Of a DNA stretch of 64,000 nucleotides, positions 1 to 7,980 are shown in pieces (the stretch's first letter is position 1; each line of letters opens with the position of its first letter). This DNA is from GCA-002790615 sp964438025 (GTDB lineage Bacteria > Patescibacteriota > Minisyncoccia > Moranbacterales > UBA2206). Under the pieces are notes generated by a model. It was not told the DNA's origin. It was given only the letters and a program-made list of their open reading frames with translations, and ran no database searches. Location of the stretch: contig CAYTIK010000001.1 in the NCBI GenBank assembly GCA_964438025.1, positions 37,585-101,584 on the forward strand, read 5' to 3'. Position numbers and translations under genes: made by a program.

Positions 1-2
1 TT

Positions 3-2156
3 GAGCCGCAATATGTTATTCCGCCCAAAGCCCAAGAGCGGGTAGCGGAACTGAAAAAATTGGCCGCCAAAGCGGACAAAGTGATTCTCGCGACTGATGA
101 AGACCGTGAAGGCGAAGCCATTTCTTGGCATTTAGTAGAAGCCTTAGGATTGAAAAAATCCCAGAGCTATGAAAGAATCGCTTTTCACGAAATTACACCC
201 AAAGCTATTGAAAAAGCGCTGACTAATCCGCGCGCCTTGGATTTGAATTTAATTGACGCTCAGCAAGCCAGAAGGATTTTGGATCGCCTGGTCGGTTTTG
301 AACTTTCTCCGTTTCTTTGGAAAAAAATCCGCCGCGGGCTTTCCGCTGGCCGCGTCCAATCGGTAGCCCTGCGCTTAATCGTGGAAAGAGAAAAGGAAAT
401 TGAAAAATTTAAATCCGAAAAATTTTTTACCGTTGCCTCCAAACTGAAAACTGGCGATAAACAAGAAGTTTTTGACTCCAACCTAACCGAAATAGCCGGA
501 GAAAAAATTGAACGATCTCTGACTTTAAAACTATTTGCCGGCGATTACAAAATCAAAAAAACTCTCATTGATAGCCAGTCAAAGGCTGATGCCATTATCG
601 CCGATTTAAAGCACGCCCAGTTTAAAGTCCAAAATATTACCGAAAAAGAAACTTTACGCTATCCTTCTCCGCCTTTTACCACTTCGACTCTCCAGCAAGC
701 GGCAATTAGTGATTTAGGATTTTCTGCTAAATTTACTATGAGTATCGCGCAAAAAATTTATGAAAAAGGTTACATCACCTACATGCGTACCGACAGCCTG
801 AATCTTTCTTTGGAATCAATCCTCGCCGCGCAAAAAACTATCACTCAATTATTCGGAAAAAATTACGCGCTGCCTGACCCGAAATTTTATAAAACCAAAT
901 CTCAAGGCGCCCAAGAAGCGCACGAAGCCATCCGTCCGGCTTATCCTGACAAAACTCCGGATGATCTTAATGCTGAATTGGAGCCTAGCGAGCAAAAATT
1001 ATATAGTCTCATTTGGAAACGCATGCTGGCTTCCCAGATGCAGCCGGCTATTTTTGATTCAGTCAAATTAGAAATTGAAGCTCTTGGTAAACAGAATTAT
1101 TTATTACAGGCTAATGGATCAACAATAAAGTTCGCTGGTTATCTGAAAGTTTATCCTGCCCGCAATGCTACGCCCGCTCGCAACGATGTGGCGACTTCGG
1201 GCGAGCATAGCGTCGCAGGCGGGAATGGCAAAGCTAATGGCGAGAATCTCTTGCCTAAAATGAAAATCGGAGAAGCTTTAAGTTTGGTTGAAGCTCTCGC
1301 CGTCCAAAAAGAAACGTCCGATCCTCCGCGCTATAATGAAGCTACACTGGTAAAAGTTATGGAAGAAAATGGTATCGGCCGGCCATCCACTTATGCGCCG
1401 ACTATTTCCACCATTTTGGAAAGAAAATATGTCGACAAAAACGAAGAAAAAAGATTATATCCGCTGGAAATCGGAACATTGGTCAATGATTTACTGGTAG
1501 CGCATTTTCCGGAAATCGTGGATATTAAATTCACCGCTACTATCGAATTAGATTTTGATAAAATTGCTGAAGGCAAGCGGAAGTGGGTTCCAGTCATTGC
1601 TGAATTTTATAAGCCTTTCCATAAAAATTTGAAATCCAAAACTAAAGAAGTCAAAAAGGAAGATTTTCAGGAAAAGCTCGATCGACAATGCCCTACTTGT
1701 GGCGGCGATTTAATCATGAAATTTGGTCGCTTTGGAAAATTCATCGCTTGCTCCAATTATCCGAATTGCCGTTTCACGGAAAAAACTGATGAAGAAAAAA
1801 AGATTGATGAAGAGCATCAAGGAATAATTTGCGAAATTTGCGGCGCACCGATGGTAGTCAAGCGCGGCAAATTCGGAATTTTTTTAGGCTGCTCTAATTA
1901 TCCGGAATGCAAGGGCATCAAAAAAATAGAAAATAAAACCGGCGTTAAATGTCCGCAATGTGATAAAGGCGAAATTGTGGAAAGAAAAAGCCAAAAAGGC
2001 CGGGCTTTTTTTGGCTGCAATAATTACCCTGACTGCAAATTTGCCCTGTGGAGCAAGCCGAACGGAGAAAAATGCCCGCAATGCGGCTCCCTCTTAGTCT
2101 TTGCCGCTAAAGGCATCGTCAAGTGTTCCGCTAAAGGATGTAATTTTAAGAAATAA
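3..2156 (+). CDS. topA: DNA topoisomerase I, 5' end outside window
   Basis: Type IA topoisomerase, which relaxes negatively supercoiled DNA through a transient 5'-phosphotyrosine break. The frame is open from base 3 with no start codon in the window, so the N-terminus is cut off by the edge. The first codons give the end of the TOPRIM domain, with the acidic metal-binding motif ATDEDREGEA at about 87-118. The catalytic tyrosine lies in YMRTDS (codon 780-782). Four Cys4 zinc ribbons close the protein from about base 1690 (openings CPTC, CEIC, CPQC, CPQC), the usual DNA-binding tail of bacterial TopA. A palindromic repeat interrupts the coding sequence in frame at 1155-1223. The gene stops 12 bases before the convergent glycosyltransferase gene. 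Confidence 0.97.
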   Translation, partial: EPQYVIPPKAQERVAELKKLAAKADKVILATDEDREGEAISWHLVEALGLKKSQSYERIAFHEITPKAIEKALTNPRALDLNLIDAQQARRILDRLVGFELSPFLWKKIRRGLSAGRVQSVALRLIVEREKEIEKFKSEKFFTVASKLKTGDKQEVFDSNLTEIAGEKIERSLTLKLFAGDYKIKKTLIDSQSKADAIIADLKHAQFKVQNITEKETLRYPSPPFTTSTLQQAAISDLGFSAKFTMSIAQKIYEKGYITYMRTDSLNLSLESILAAQKTITQLFGKNYALPDPKFYKTKSQGAQEAHEAIRPAYPDKTPDDLNAELEPSEQKLYSLIWKRMLASQMQPAIFDSVKLEIEALGKQNYLLQANGSTIKFAGYLKVYPARNATPARNDVATSGEHSVAGGNGKANGENLLPKMKIGEALSLVEALAVQKETSDPPRYNEATLVKVMEENGIGRPSTYAPTISTILERKYVDKNEEKRLYPLEIGTLVNDLLVAHFPEIVDIKFTATIELDFDKIAEGKRKWVPVIAEFYKPFHKNLKSKTKEVKKEDFQEKLDRQCPTCGGDLIMKFGRFGKFIACSNYPNCRFTEKTDEEKKIDEEHQGIICEICGAPMVVKRGKFGIFLGCSNYPECKGIKKIENKTGVKCPQCDKGEIVERKSQKGRAFFGCNNYPDCKFALWSKPNGEKCPQCGSLLVFAAKGIVKCSAKGCNFKK
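1155..1223. repeat. in-frame GC-rich palindromic repeat inside topA (family A)
   Basis: Outer arms are CCTGCCCGCAATGCTACGC on the left and, on the right, GCATAGCGTCGCAGGCGGG. They are largely complementary. A second inverted segment (cgctcgcaacg / cgggcgag) sits in the middle. The repeat adds about 23 residues between the strand ending YLKVYP and the conserved KMKIGEAL without breaking the frame. The same ends occur in smpB, ileS, atpH, the ileS leader and beside tmRNA. Confidence 0.8.
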
Positions 2157-2168
2157 AAAGAATAAATT

Positions 2169-2900
2169 TTACTTGCGATTATCATTTCTAAACTCCAGCT
2201 CTCTGAAAGACTGGGGAGTTTTAGAAGCAGACAGCCAATAGCGGTATTGCTTTATCAATGCTCCCAACCCTAGCCCATGGGAATGAGCTACCGAAAATTT
2301 AGCATCTTTCACGGCAACATAACCTTTTTCGAACCAATGCCTGGCCCAAGCTTCATCTTCCCCGCCCCAGCCATATCTTTCATCAAATTTATGTATTTCC
2401 CATAAATCTCTGCGGATTATGGCGTGCGTAAATCCCATCACACCCATCCTAGCTTTATTAACCGTAACTTTGCGGTTTAACAGCAAGGCTAATTTTATCT
2501 TAAAATTATTGAAGCAAACTTTTTCCCACCAAGTGCCATCCGGCAGGGCTCGTATTCCTCCGTAAACCCCCAGAATTTTATCACTAGTAAAATTTTTTAT
2601 CCCATCTTCCAGCCAAGTTTTGGAAAGCGGCAAAGAATGTCCGCTTAAGAATACGAAATATTTAGTGGCCTCCGCCTTACTGCAACCATAATTAAGAGCT
2701 GCTGGGAAAGAAAATTCTTCCGGTTCAATTTGAAACAACCTGGTGGGAAATTTCTGGATTATTTCCAGCGTCTTGTCAGTCGAGCCGGAGTCGACAATGA
2801 TTATTTCAAAATCCCGGTAAGTTTGTTCGATAAGTCTTTTTAAAACCTCCCCGATCCATTTTTCTTCATCTTTTGTCCTGATAATTATAGCTGTTTCCAT
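2169..2900 (-). CDS. family 2 glycosyltransferase
   Basis: Likely transfers a sugar from a nucleotide donor in cell-envelope glycan synthesis. The 243-residue protein has a GT-A fold start: METAIIIRTKDEEKWIGEVL, then FEIIIVDSGSTDKT with the first nucleotide-binding aspartate. FVFLSGHSLP stands where the DxD motif is expected, so the metal site is atypical. GWGGEDEAWARHW later matches the ED motif common in GT2 enzymes. There is no membrane helix. It is a single minus-strand gene between topA and the ppGpp synthetase gene. Acceptor and donor cannot be told from sequence. Confidence 0.85.
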   Translation of the reverse strand: METAIIIRTKDEEKWIGEVLKRLIEQTYRDFEIIIVDSGSTDKTLEIIQKFPTRLFQIEPEEFSFPAALNYGCSKAEATKYFVFLSGHSLPLSKTWLEDGIKNFTSDKILGVYGGIRALPDGTWWEKVCFNNFKIKLALLLNRKVTVNKARMGVMGFTHAIIRRDLWEIHKFDERYGWGGEDEAWARHWFEKGYVAVKDAKFSVAHSHGLGLGALIKQYRYWLSASKTPQSFRELEFRNDNRK

Positions 2901-3076
2901 AAGCGTTTATCCTTGATTTTAAGCTGCTTAAATTATACCATAAAAAATTCCAACAATGTTAACTTACTAAAAGACAGCTTCTCTTTTTGCCATGGTCCAA
3001 AATTTGGCCAAAGACCCTCTTTCCTTATTCCCTAGTTCTGATTATAATAAATATGTTCCTAAATCCATCCTTAAAT

Positions 3077-4591
3077 ATGGCACTGACTATTGAAGATGTC
3101 TTCAAAAATTTAAGAGTTGAATTAAATCCTGACAGAAAAGAACTGATTTTAAGGGCTTACGAATTCGCCAAAAAAGCGCATGCAAGCCAAAAAAGGAAAA
3201 ATGGTGAGGATTATATTCAACACGCTCTCCATACGGCAGCTAATGTCGCCCGCATTGGCATGCGTTCCAAAACAATTGCCGCCAGCCTTTTGCATGATGT
3301 GCCGGAAGACACCAGCGTCACTTTGCGGGAAATCGAAGAAAAATTCGGCAAAGAAATCGCCTTTATCGTTAGCGGCATCACTAAATTGGGCCGTATCAAG
3401 CTGCGGGAAACCCGGGAAGAACTTTATCTGGAAAATTTGCGCCGGATGTTTTTGGCTATGGCTTCGGATATCCGTGTGGTTATTATTAAACTGGCTGACC
3501 GCTTGCACAATATGGAAACTTTAGATTCTTTGCCAGCAGAAAAAATAAAAAGGATTGCCCTGGAAACTATGGAAATTTTTGTACCGATCGCCAATCGGCT
3601 GGGTATCGGCGATGTCAAAACCAAATTGGAAGACCTGGCTTTCAAATATCTGGAACCGGAAAATTACGAAAAAATCAAGAAACTGGAAGAAACCGAATAC
3701 GAACAAATGGAAAAAAACATGGAACTGGTGGTTTCCGAATTAAAAAAAGAATTAAAAAAAGAAGGGATAAATTTTATTGATATTTCCGGCCGGGCCAAAT
3801 CGCTTTACCGGCTCTTTGTCAAGCTCAAGGATCATAACATGGACATCCATAAGATTTATGATTTGGCCGGCATCCGCATCATCGTGCCGTCCATTTCCGA
3901 CTGTTATGAAACTCTGGGCATTGTCCATCGGATATATCATCCGCTGATCGGCCGCATCAAGGATTATATCTCTTTGCCTAAGCCTAACGGCTATCAATCC
4001 ATCCATACGACAATTTTTGCCCCGGAAGGTAAATTTTTGGAAGTGCAGATCCGCACCCAGCAGATGCATGATGAATCCGAATTCGGCATCGCTGCCCATT
4101 GGATCTATAGCGAGCATAAAAAAGATTGGCGGGATTTTTTCACTTTTGGCAAGAAAAAGATTGTTCCCGAAGAAGAATTGACCTGGATCAAGCAACTCAA
4201 AGATTGGCAGACGGAAATCGGCAAAGATAACAAGGAATTTTTGGAAGATTTAAAAATCGATTTTTTTAAAAACCACATTTTCGCTTTCACCCCTCGCGGC
4301 GAAGTCATCGATCTGCCGGAAGAATCTACGCCGATTGATTTTGCCTATCATGTCCACAGTGAAATTGGCAATCGAACTACCGGCGCCAAGGTAGACGGGA
4401 AAATGGTACCGCTGGATTATAAGATCAGAAATGGAGAAGTAGTGGAAATCATCACCTCTCGCGATCCAAAAAAACCCAGCCGCGACTGGCTACGCTTCGT
4501 GAAAACTTCGGTAGCTAAAAGTCACATCCGCAAGAATCTGAAAGAAGATCCGTCTTCCGGCTTAAGAAATTTTTTCCAAAATAGATTTTAA
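3077..4591 (+). CDS. bifunctional-type (p)ppGpp synthetase/hydrolase, short form
   Basis: RelA/SpoT homologue that makes or breaks down the (p)ppGpp alarmones. Domains in order: HD hydrolase (SLLHDVPEDT), synthetase (GRAKSLYRLFVKLKD, then GYQSIHTT), and a TGS domain (FAFTPRGEVIDLPE to about NGEVVEIIT). The KLKD motif is close to the RxKD of bifunctional enzymes and unlike the ExDD of synthetase-only RelA. The protein ends just after TGS, at about 504 residues against about 700 for full-length Rel, so the zinc-finger and ACT regulatory domains are missing. I place the start at the ATG giving MALTIEDVF; an in-frame TTG at 2987 and ATG at 3053 are possible but less family-like. The 3' end overlaps convergent parB by 30 bases. 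Confidence 0.93.
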   Translation: MALTIEDVFKNLRVELNPDRKELILRAYEFAKKAHASQKRKNGEDYIQHALHTAANVARIGMRSKTIAASLLHDVPEDTSVTLREIEEKFGKEIAFIVSGITKLGRIKLRETREELYLENLRRMFLAMASDIRVVIIKLADRLHNMETLDSLPAEKIKRIALETMEIFVPIANRLGIGDVKTKLEDLAFKYLEPENYEKIKKLEETEYEQMEKNMELVVSELKKELKKEGINFIDISGRAKSLYRLFVKLKDHNMDIHKIYDLAGIRIIVPSISDCYETLGIVHRIYHPLIGRIKDYISLPKPNGYQSIHTTIFAPEGKFLEVQIRTQQMHDESEFGIAAHWIYSEHKKDWRDFFTFGKKKIVPEEELTWIKQLKDWQTEIGKDNKEFLEDLKIDFFKNHIFAFTPRGEVIDLPEESTPIDFAYHVHSEIGNRTTGAKVDGKMVPLDYKIRNGEVVEIITSRDPKKPSRDWLRFVKTSVAKSHIRKNLKEDPSSGLRNFFQNRF

Positions 4592-5470
4592 TTCTTCAGG
4601 AGAATAATATTCAATGACAATTTTTCCTCCTTGTCCGGCTTTTTGCAATTTAACCTTAGTTCCCAGGGTGCCCGTTAGCCTGTCTTCTACTTCTTTTACT
4701 TCCGGATCAATATTGACCAAACGTTTATGCTTTCTGACGGAAATTTCCTTGGTTTTACTTTCTACCTGTCTGACCGTTAAATTATTTTTCAAAATCAATT
4801 CAAATAAGGCGCGCTGTTTTTCCGGATCTGCAATCGCTAAAATCGCTTTAGCATGGCCTTCGGTTATCTTTTCCTCTTGCAACGCCCGTTGAATTTCAGC
4901 CGGTAATTGTAATAATCTCAACTTATTAGCTACCGCGCTGCGGCTTTTGCCGACTTTCTCGGCCACTTCTTCTTGGCTTAGGCCGAATTCTTGGGAAAGT
5001 TTTTGGTAAGAATCCGCTTCTTCTATTGGATTCAAATCGTGCCGCTGAATATTTTCAATAATAGCCAATTCCAATTTTTGTTGTTCATTGGCTTCACGAA
5101 TAATTACCGGCACTTTGGTTAATCCCGCCAGTTTCGCTGCTTTCAACCTCCGTTCACCGGCGATTATTTCCAATCGTCCGCCGCGCGCTGTTACCAATAT
5201 CGGTTGGATAATACCGTTCTTTTTTATGGAGTTGGCTAATTCTTGAATTTTTTCCGTGTTAAAATCTTTCCGAGGCTGATGTGGATTAGCAATAATCTTA
5301 AAAATTTCCACTTCTTCCACTTTTTGGCCTTCCGTCAAAAGAAACGGAGAAACCTTGGGATTGGCGACTTTTGCGCCGAAATAATTAAAATTATCCGCCG
5401 GTTTAGAAATTTTACTCTTGGGCGGAATCAGCGAAGATAATCCCCGGCCGAGTCCAAAATTTTGAGACAT
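4562..5470 (-). CDS. parB: ParB/Spo0J family chromosome-partition protein
   Basis: CTP-dependent DNA clamp that loads at parS and, with ParA, segregates the origin region. The start is the ATG giving MSQNFGLGRGLSSLIPP, the standard ParB N-terminus. The ParB/Srx motifs follow: NPHQPRKDF, then GERRLKAAKLAG (CTP-binding GERRxRA-type box). A KorB-like helix-turn-helix is at SQEEVAEKVGKSRSAVANKL. About 302 residues, a normal length. It lies just downstream of parA on the same strand, separated by a repeat-rich spacer. I found no convincing 16-bp parS palindrome nearby. Confidence 0.95.
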   Translation of the reverse strand: MSQNFGLGRGLSSLIPPKSKISKPADNFNYFGAKVANPKVSPFLLTEGQKVEEVEIFKIIANPHQPRKDFNTEKIQELANSIKKNGIIQPILVTARGGRLEIIAGERRLKAAKLAGLTKVPVIIREANEQQKLELAIIENIQRHDLNPIEEADSYQKLSQEFGLSQEEVAEKVGKSRSAVANKLRLLQLPAEIQRALQEEKITEGHAKAILAIADPEKQRALFELILKNNLTVRQVESKTKEISVRKHKRLVNIDPEVKEVEDRLTGTLGTKVKLQKAGQGGKIVIEYYSPEELKSILEKIS

Positions 5471-5480
5471 ACTAATTAGA

Positions 5481-5508
5481 AATTCCAAATCCCAAATTCC
5501 AAATCCCA
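5481..5508. repeat. heptanucleotide tandem repeat between parA and parB
   Basis: Four seven-base units alternate AATTCCA and AATCCCA directly upstream of the parB start codon. The same seven-base periodicity recurs inside uppP, elp3 and rlmN and upstream of glmS. Confidence 0.8.
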
Positions 5509-5579
5509 AACATTTTTAATTCAAACTCTCGCTTTTTGTTTAGTATTTCGATATTCGGATTTCGGATTTTTTATATTAA

Positions 5580-6371
5580 TTATATTGTAAAACTTTTTTG
5601 GCTGTTGGCTTTTTCTAGTTCAATCACTTCCCGTGCTAGATTTTTATACGCCCGCGCGCCTTTGGAAAAAGCGTCAAAGCCTAGGATGGATTTACCGAAG
5701 CCCGGCGCTTCCGCCAGGCGGATGCTGCGCGGGATGATGCTGTCAAAAACATGCCCGGGAAAATGGTCCTGTACTTCTTTGACGACCTGGCGGGCTAGGC
5801 GATTGCGCTTGTCATACATCGTGAGCAGCGCTCCTTTAATTTTTAATTCCGGTTGTAAATTTTCTTTAACTAAATTAATAGTGTTGAGTAATTGGCTCAA
5901 TCCCTCTAACGCGAAATATTCCGTTTGTACCGGAATGATAACTTCATCGCTAGCGACTAAACCATTGATGGTCAATAAGCCCAGGCTCGGTGGAGAATCA
6001 ATAATGATAAAATCATAATTGGTCCGTACTTCTCGGAGCACATTATACAGGCGAAATTCCCGATTTTCCATATGCACCATTTCAATGCCGGCTCCGGCCA
6101 AATCCTGGGAAGCGGGAATGATATCTAAACCTAAAGTGGAAGTTTTCAAAATAATTTGCGCTGGCGATTCGTTTATAATCATCGCGTGATACAGGCTTTT
6201 TTCAATCTGGCGGATATCCAAGCCCAATCCGGAAGAAGCATTGCCTTGCGGATCCAAATCTACCAGCAATACAAATTTTCCGGCGGACGCTAAACATGTC
6301 GCCAAGTTGATTGCCGACGTAGTTTTTCCAACTCCGCCTTTCTGATTGACGAGTGAAATAATCTTTGCCAT
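5580..6371 (-). CDS. parA: ParA/Soj chromosome-partition ATPase
   Basis: Deviant Walker-A ATPase that binds the nucleoid and moves ParB-parS complexes. The start MAKIISLVNQKGGVGKTTSA carries the KGGVGKTT motif. IIIDSPPSLG is the A'/Walker B region. At 263 residues it has the usual ParA/MinD-type length for a chromosomal Soj, without a DNA-binding N-terminal extension. First gene of a parA-parB unit. A TATAAT box 13 bases before the ATG suggests a very short leader. Confidence 0.96.
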   Translation of the reverse strand: MAKIISLVNQKGGVGKTTSAINLATCLASAGKFVLLVDLDPQGNASSGLGLDIRQIEKSLYHAMIINESPAQIILKTSTLGLDIIPASQDLAGAGIEMVHMENREFRLYNVLREVRTNYDFIIIDSPPSLGLLTINGLVASDEVIIPVQTEYFALEGLSQLLNTINLVKENLQPELKIKGALLTMYDKRNRLARQVVKEVQDHFPGHVFDSIIPRSIRLAEAPGFGKSILGFDAFSKGARAYKNLAREVIELEKANSQKSFTI

Positions 6372-6384
6372 AATGCTTGAGTAT

Positions 6385-6390
6385 ATTATA
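6385..6390 (-). promoter_or_regulatory. probable -10 box of parA
   Basis: On the minus strand a perfect TATAAT ends 13 bases before the parA ATG, so transcription would begin about seven bases before the start codon. No good -35 box is visible at 16-18 bases, which lowers confidence. parA has no Shine-Dalgarno sequence. Confidence 0.4.
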
Positions 6391-6426
6391 CTATATTTAG
6401 AGGAAAAATAGAAAAAATATTGCTAA

Positions 6427-6435
6427 GCCGAGATG
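6427..6435 (+). other. tRNA 5'-end-like remnant abutting tRNA-Leu
   Basis: GCCGAGATG directly precedes the tRNA-Leu and looks like the first nine bases of a second leucine-type tRNA. It is nearly complementary to the CCTCGGC of the 3' remnant at 6577-6597. Short, so chance is possible. Confidence 0.35.
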
Positions 6436-6519
6436 GCCCAAGTGGCGGAATTGGTATACGCGTACGACTCAAAATCGTATAGGAGCAATCCTATGAGAGT
6501 TCAAGTCTCTCCTTGGGCA
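6436..6519 (+). tRNA. tRNA-Leu, anticodon CAA
   Basis: An 84-base class II tRNA. The acceptor stem pairs GCCCAAG with CTTGGGC, with discriminator A. The D arm starts TGGCGGAATTGG. The anticodon stem TACGA/TCGTA encloses loop CTCAAAA, so the anticodon is CAA (reads UUG). There is a long variable arm, and a T arm GAGAG-TTCAAGT-CTCTC. The CCA end is not encoded (ACAATAA follows). Confidence 0.95.
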
Positions 6520-6576
6520 CAATAATTATCTTGGGTTTCCGCCGCCCAAGCGGACGGATCCCGCCGGATGGCGAGA

Positions 6577-6597
6577 CGACTCCCTTCCTCGGCACCA
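6577..6597 (+). pseudogene. 3' fragment of another tRNA (T-loop to CCA)
   Basis: CGACTCCCTTCCTCGGCA followed by CCA reads as the end of a tRNA from T-loop position 56 to an encoded CCA tail. The matching 5' T-stem strand (AAGGG) is absent. GC-rich inverted segments (cttgggtttccgccgcccaag and neighbours) fill the gap between the intact tRNA-Leu and this fragment. It may be an old attachment scar or a deleted tRNA. Confidence 0.5.
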
Positions 6598-6608
6598 GTA
6601 AAAATATT

Positions 6609-6635
6609 AAAAAACGCTTATTGGCGTTTTTTGTT
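6609..6635. terminator. intrinsic terminator after tRNA-Leu
   Basis: Stem AAAACGC with GGCGTTTT, loop ttatt, followed by TTTTTTGTTTT on the plus strand. The A-rich left side could also serve minus-strand transcription. Confidence 0.8.
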
Positions 6636-6640
6636 TTAAT

Positions 6641-6679
6641 AAAAAATGGCATGGGGAGCGACGAGACGCTTCCCATGCC
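6641..6679 (-). terminator. intrinsic terminator of the small Cys-rich gene
   Basis: On the minus strand GGCATGGGAAGCG pairs with CGCTCCCCATGCC around a short loop and is followed by ATTTTTTATT. It lies just past the stop of the 6700-6942 gene. Confidence 0.75.
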
Positions 6680-6699
6680 GGAGGTTTAAAAATGAGCTC

Positions 6700-6942
6700 T
6701 TAAATGCCCCATGCCACCAGAGGTTCTTTTCGCACCATTCTTATTTTTCTCCTCGGACTATTTCCGCTGCACTTTTCATAATTGGTTTGTCCTGAACCAT
6801 CGCGAACCACTCCTTCTTGACAAGTCCCATTGCCTACATGATATCCGCAAACAGGTGTTTTTTGCGTGAATAGGCATCTGCTTTTACATTTTTTGTCATC
6901 AATAATTCCCACATCCGATGCGACTCCTCCACCTCTTGGCAT
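6700..6942 (-). CDS. small cysteine-rich protein, family not recognised
   Basis: An 80-residue protein. Translation looks genuine: a strong AGGAGG lies about six bases before the ATG and a terminator follows the stop. The N-terminus is MPRGGGVASDVGIIDDKK. Six cysteines lie in the middle part (CKSRC, then VCGYH, GTC and KC), as in small metal-binding or disulfide-stabilised domains. The C-terminal third is basic. There is no signal peptide. It stands alone between tRNA-Leu and the folD-uppP pair. No function can be assigned. Confidence 0.6.
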   Translation of the reverse strand: MPRGGGVASDVGIIDDKKCKSRCLFTQKTPVCGYHVGNGTCQEGVVRDGSGQTNYEKCSGNSPRRKIRMVRKEPLVAWGI

Positions 6943-6992
6943 AAGCTATTCCTCCTCTTTTTTTGTTTTACCGCTCGGACCATCCGAACGGC

Positions 6993-7018
6993 ACTAAAAA
7001 ATCCGCTTGCGGGCGGAT
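6993..7018 (-). terminator. terminator downstream of folD
   Basis: Minus-strand stem ATCCGC-CCGCAA-GCGGAT followed by TTTTTTAG. It lies about 160 bases past the folD stop and before the small Cys-rich gene. The rest of 7019-7173 holds nothing else I can support. Confidence 0.6.
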
Positions 7019-7173
7019 AATTTTCTTTTGGTTATTTGAGAAAAATTATGTTAATCCGCCCGGTGAAAAACTACCCAAAATAATCAGGTTAAAAATCCAC
7101 AAGGATAAATTTTTCGTTGAGCTTTTTAACATATTTTAATTATAAGGATAATTTGAAAAGTGTCAAATTCTGT

Positions 7174-7980
7174 CTATTTTTTACTCGCTAGATAAGTATT
7201 TCTCAAGAGACAAGCGATGGTGACTGGACCGATGCCGCCAGGCACGGGTGTTAAGAAAGCCGCTTTCTTTTTGACGGAAGCAAAATCCACGTCCCCTAAA
7301 ACTTTCTGACCTTTTTTCGTAATTCCCCCGTCCACGATAATTACACCTGGTTTTATCATTTTATCCGTTATCAATCCCGGCTGGCCGACAGCCGAAATAA
7401 TAATATCGGCTTTTTGTACTTTTTCAATATTTTTATTCAATTCCTTGGATAAAAGATATGCTCCGGATATTTTTTTCTTCCCAAGAGTATTCGCCATTAC
7501 CTCGCCGAATTTTTCCGAATTGGTAATCACTAGAGCTTTTTTATTTTGAAGTTTTACCCGGCTGGAAAGCAGTATTTCCAGAATGGCTTGCGGAAAAACC
7601 GGCTGCAGATTGGCAGTATTTTTAGCGGAAAATCCATCTGCATCTTTTCGTGGATCAATGGCGTTAATTATCTTTTGCGTCTGGAAATTTTTGGGCAACG
7701 GCAACTGGACAATCATCCCGCTGATTTTTTTATCGGCGTTTAATTCTTGGATTTTTTTGATTATTCTCGTTTCTTTAATTTTTGCAGAAAATTGAAAAAG
7801 CTGAAAATTGATCCCATTTTTTTCCGCCGCTTTTTTCTTGAGCTTCACGTATAATTGAGATGCTTTGTCATTGCCGACTAAAATAACCGCCAAGCCTGGC
7901 TTGTTTTTATCAGCACTTATTTTTTTCTTCAAATCCCCAAGAATCTTATCCGCGATTTTTTTACCTTTCAAAAGTTTCAT
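7174..7980 (-). CDS. folD: methylenetetrahydrofolate dehydrogenase/cyclohydrolase
   Basis: Bifunctional cytosolic enzyme converting 5,10-methylene-THF through 5,10-methenyl-THF to 10-formyl-THF, for purines and initiator fMet. MKLLKGKKIADKIL is the family start. The YVKLKKKAAEKNGI segment carries the catalytic lysine. IVQLPLPKNF and PRKDADGF line the folate site, and PVPGGIGPVTIACLL is the C-terminal signature. At 268 residues it is slightly shorter than E. coli FolD because the NADP-domain loops are short. It shares one base with the upstream uppP gene, so the two are translationally coupled. Confidence 0.95.
   Translation of the reverse strand: MKLLKGKKIADKILGDLKKKISADKNKPGLAVILVGNDKASQLYVKLKKKAAEKNGINFQLFQFSAKIKETRIIKKIQELNADKKISGMIVQLPLPKNFQTQKIINAIDPRKDADGFSAKNTANLQPVFPQAILEILLSSRVKLQNKKALVITNSEKFGEVMANTLGKKKISGAYLLSKELNKNIEKVQKADIIISAVGQPGLITDKMIKPGVIIVDGGITKKGQKVLGDVDFASVKKKAAFLTPVPGGIGPVTIACLLRNTYLASKK

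Noticed and set aside
3752..4195. 147-codon minus-strand frame inside the ppGpp synthetase gene
   Set aside because: It lies wholly within a conserved gene on the other strand and has no family-like sequence or ribosome site.
5470..5580. parS site next to parAB
   Set aside because: No 16-base palindrome resembling TGTTTCACGTGAAACA was found; the spacer is made of heptamer repeats.
6491..6676. Minus-strand reading frame of 61 codons ending KERLELS
   Set aside because: It is the reverse of tRNA-Leu and its flanks; KERLELS is a familiar artefact of reading tRNA genes as protein.
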